A DNA stretch of 6,988 nt from an uncultured Granulosicoccaceae bacterium. Its GTDB lineage: Bacteria > Pseudomonadota > Gammaproteobacteria > JABXHR01. The position numbers and the translations under genes are program-made. Positions 5,068 through 6,988 of the stretch are shown here, one piece after another; position 1 is the stretch's first letter; each line of letters begins with the position of its first letter. Below the pieces are notes generated by a model. The model did not search any database and had not been told where the DNA came from. It saw only the letters and a program-made list of their open reading frames with translations. Location of the stretch: positions 1-6,988 of the forward strand of contig CAKZUS010000076.1 in the NCBI GenBank assembly GCA_937921805.1. Direction: 5' to 3'.

Positions 5068-6045
5068 TTAGGAAGCATGACGCGCAAAAGCACGAGGAGA
5101 CATGCCAGTCCAGAGCTTAAATGCGCGGCTAAACGAGCGCGCTTCGGCGTAGCCAACGTGCTCGGCGACGTGCTCGACGGACATTCCGCTGCGCAGCGCT
5201 CTAATCGCTTGCTCGCGGCGCATATCGTCTTTGATGTGCTGATAGCTTCTGCCCTGAGAGCGCAGCTCGCGGTATAAGGCCATGGGGTGCATCGACAGCT
5301 CGGCAGCCAATTGGGCCAATGTCGGGTAGTGGCGGCGTTGGCGCAGGAGATGTTCGATGCGCGATTCTAGGGCGGGACGAGCGCCAGGAATCGTCATGAT
5401 ATTGCTGGGATGAGCTGCGAGAAATGCCGCCATCTCTGCATCGCTGCGCAGGATGGGCTGTTGCGCCCAACTGGGGTCAAATTCGATGGCATTGTCTGCC
5501 GCACCAAAGCGCGTGCGCCCGAACATTATCCTGAGTTCTTCGCTGTGGGCTGGTTTCGTGTGAGCAAAATCAGTGCACTGCAGAGTAATCGGGGCGCCGA
5601 TCAGCCAACACGCAACACGGTGCCAAATCACGAGTAGGTATTCGGCCAGAAAATGCGCCGGATCGCGCGTGGGATCGCTCAGCACAAAGCTCAAGCGCCC
5701 GCGCTGTGATTCCCACTGAGCTTGCACGCCCGGGCAGGTCAACGAATAGAAAGAGGCTACGTGCGCCAAAGCCGCTCCCAGGCGACGATGTCGCAGCAAG
5801 CTGTCGCACAGCAGCTCAAATACGCCAAACGCGCAAGCTTCGCTGGCAAAACCCAGAAACTCATCATTGAGATGGCGTTGCACTCCCCGAAAAAGCCGCG
5901 CTACCGCATCGGCATGCACGCGCGAATCGGCCCGGCGCGGAACCCGGCGCGGGTGGATGCCTGCTTGTAATAGCAGTCTCTCGCGTGCCTCGGGCGCGAC
6001 GGAGAGTAAGCAGCTTCGGACATGGTGGGCAGAGATGGTGGCCAT
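5068..6045 (-). CDS. AraC-family transcriptional regulator with N-terminal Arabinose_bd-type domain
   Basis: A 325-aa cytosolic DNA-binding protein. The N-terminal part fits the Arabinose_bd (PF12625) ligand-sensing domain of the OruR/ArgR-like AraC subgroup: it opens MATISAHHVRSCLL, continues with LLLQAGIHPRRV and DDEFLGF-like and CDSLLRHRRLGAALAHVASFY segments. The last 85 or so residues are the AraC double helix-turn-helix: a first HTH in TLAQLAAELSMHPMALYRELRSQG, a linker helix with REQAIRALRSG, and a second HTH in SVEHVAEHVGYAEARSFSRAFKLWTGMSPRAF. ATG 6045 is chosen because family members usually start with such a Met-Ala-x-x-Ser-Ala peptide; an in-frame TTG at 6078 would add 11 hydrophobic residues. 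It is divergent from the methylmalonyl-CoA mutase gene with a 163-bp spacer, the common layout of a local regulator. Regulation of that mutase is inference; the ligand is unknown. Confidence 0.93.
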   Translation of the reverse strand: MATISAHHVRSCLLSVAPEARERLLLQAGIHPRRVPRRADSRVHADAVARLFRGVQRHLNDEFLGFASEACAFGVFELLCDSLLRHRRLGAALAHVASFYSLTCPGVQAQWESQRGRLSFVLSDPTRDPAHFLAEYLLVIWHRVACWLIGAPITLQCTDFAHTKPAHSEELRIMFGRTRFGAADNAIEFDPSWAQQPILRSDAEMAAFLAAHPSNIMTIPGARPALESRIEHLLRQRRHYPTLAQLAAELSMHPMALYRELRSQGRSYQHIKDDMRREQAIRALRSGMSVEHVAEHVGYAEARSFSRAFKLWTGMSPRAFARHAS

Positions 6046-6208
6046 TTGATAGAGAAGGGTGATTGCAAGAAACAGCAAGGTTTACAGGGTAAATAGGCTT
6101 TTTTTGTTTATATTTTGTCATCTTTGGTGTGTTTTGCGTGACAATCTGCCCTGGTAATTGCGCCCGAACATCGTATTGTTGACAAGGTTCTTAGGTCACA
6201 GCAATGTA
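6046..6208. promoter_or_regulatory. Divergent control region with three TGACAA boxes
   Basis: This spacer lies between the two divergent genes and has an AT-rich core (6096-6120). The hexamer TGACAA occurs three times: inverted at 6115-6120 (TTGTCA), then direct at 6139-6144 and 6180-6185. The two direct copies are 41 bp apart, close to four helical turns, so they would face the same side of DNA. AraC-family proteins often bind spaced direct repeats. The inverted copy could also be a -35 for the regulator gene, with TATTTA (minus strand, 6090-6095) as -10, though the 19-bp spacer is long. No clear promoter for the mutase is visible. Confidence 0.35.
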
Positions 6209-6988
6209 ATGAGCGATTCGATTGACGACTGGCGGACCCATTTCGCCAAAGAAACACGCGGCAGATCGGCAGATGAATTTGTCACACCCGAGGGCTTGAC
6301 CCGCAAGCCGCTGTACACCAGCGCCGACACCGCAGCGCTGACAGAGTCGCTCCCCGGTCAAGCGCCGTTTACGCGCGGTCCTCGGGCCAGCATGTATACG
6401 GCCAGGCCGTGGACGGTGCGCCAGTACGCGGGGTTCTCAACGGCTGAGGCCTCGAATGCTTTCTATCAGCGCAATCTTGCGGCAGGCCAGCAAGGCTTGT
6501 CAGTCGCCTTTGATCTGCCGACCCATCGCGGCTATGACTCAGACCATGAGCGGGTGCAGGGCGATGTCGGCAAGGCGGGCGTGGCGATTGATTCGGTCGA
6601 GGATATGAAGATCCTGTTCGACAATATCCCTCTGGATCAGGTCTCGGTATCGATGACGATGAACGGCGCCGTGCTACCGATTATGGCGGGTTATATCGTC
6701 GCGGCAGAGGAGCAAGGCGTGTCGCGAGAGCAGCTCGCTGGCACGCTGCAGAACGATATTCTCAAAGAATTTATGGTGCGCAACACCTATATCTACCCCC
6801 CCGCGCCGTCGATGCGCATTGTCTCAGATATCATCGCCTATACCACCGCTGAGATGCCTAAATTCAATTCGGTGTCGATCTCTGGCTATCACATGCAAGA
6901 GGCTGGTGCGACGGCGGTGCAGGAGCTGGCCTTTACGCTAGCTGATGGCATTGAATACGTGCGCACTGCCGTCGCCAGTGGCTTGGCG
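6209..6988 (+). CDS. Methylmalonyl-CoA mutase, large/catalytic chain, N-terminal part
   Basis: The first 260 codons of a B12-dependent mutase that interconverts (R)-methylmalonyl-CoA and succinyl-CoA; the gene runs off the right edge. Full-length enzymes are about 700-740 aa, so only the substrate-binding TIM barrel is seen and the B12 domain lies beyond. Strong motifs are RPWTVRQYAGFSTAE (66-80), GLSVAFDLPTHRGYDSDH (96-113), VSMTMNGAVLP (147-157), QNDILKEFMVRNTYIYPP (181-198) and SISGYHMQEAGA (223-234). Tyr73, Arg191 and His228 correspond to Tyr89, Arg207 and His244 of the Propionibacterium shermanii enzyme with a constant offset of 16. Tyr and Arg here indicate methylmalonyl-CoA rather than isobutyryl-CoA, whose mutase has Phe and Gln. 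The start is ATG 6209; ribosome-site support is weak (AGG about 13 nt upstream). It may be the single-chain homodimeric type or the large subunit. Confidence 0.96.
   Translation, partial: MSDSIDDWRTHFAKETRGRSADEFVTPEGLTRKPLYTSADTAALTESLPGQAPFTRGPRASMYTARPWTVRQYAGFSTAEASNAFYQRNLAAGQQGLSVAFDLPTHRGYDSDHERVQGDVGKAGVAIDSVEDMKILFDNIPLDQVSVSMTMNGAVLPIMAGYIVAAEEQGVSREQLAGTLQNDILKEFMVRNTYIYPPAPSMRIVSDIIAYTTAEMPKFNSVSISGYHMQEAGATAVQELAFTLADGIEYVRTAVASGLA

Noticed and set aside
6046..6078. TTG start at 6078 for the AraC-family gene
   Set aside because: It adds 11 hydrophobic residues not expected in this family, and no ribosome site precedes it; ATG 6045 gives a typical N terminus.
6179..6184. Perfect TTGACA as the -35 of the mutase promoter
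   Set aside because: A -10 at normal spacing would fall on 6202-6208 at the start codon, and the sequence there is not a -10 match.

Overview
The window looks like chromosomal DNA from a gammaproteobacterium. It has dense, GC-rich genes, and TmcA, a tRNA(Met) cytidine acetyltransferase, is typical of that class. The TRAP transporter, YceI/cytochrome b561 and methylmalonyl-CoA mutase content would suit a marine heterotroph such as the Halieaceae or relatives, but that finer placement is a guess. No mobile element, CRISPR array, rRNA or tRNA gene is visible.

Layout from left to right. Positions 1-200 hold the 3' end of a TRAP transporter large permease. About 290 bp without a convincing gene follow, containing short direct repeats, two inverted repeats and a possible 23-codon ORF. 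Positions 494-1408 (+) encode a COG2334-type phosphotransferase (protein-kinase/APH fold) whose two key catalytic aspartates are both asparagine, so it is probably a pseudokinase. Its 3' end overlaps the end of convergent tmcA (1311-3215, -) by 98 bp. The tmcA gene lacks the usual first 35-40 codons and carries an in-frame hexanucleotide repeat and a C9 tract. Divergent from tmcA is a two-gene unit with overlapping stop and start codons (TAGTG): a secreted YceI lipocalin-like protein (3348-3941), then a cytochrome b561 fused through a fifth membrane helix to a second YceI-like domain (3941-5041). A long imperfect palindrome covers that stop codon, 26 bp before the end of a convergent AraC-family regulator (5068-6045, -). 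The regulator is divergent from the start of a methylmalonyl-CoA mutase gene that runs off the window (6209-6988, +).

Functional reading. The YceI/b561 pair is probably a membrane-periplasm module handling isoprenoid quinones or other lipids and electrons. The AraC-like protein is a candidate regulator of the adjacent mutase, which joins propionyl-CoA breakdown to succinyl-CoA; three TGACAA boxes in their shared 163-bp spacer are candidate operator elements. TmcA makes N4-acetylcytidine at the wobble base of elongator tRNA(Met). The most unusual items are the predicted pseudokinase with its structured upstream region, the b561-YceI fusion beside a free YceI, and the repeat-bearing tmcA.
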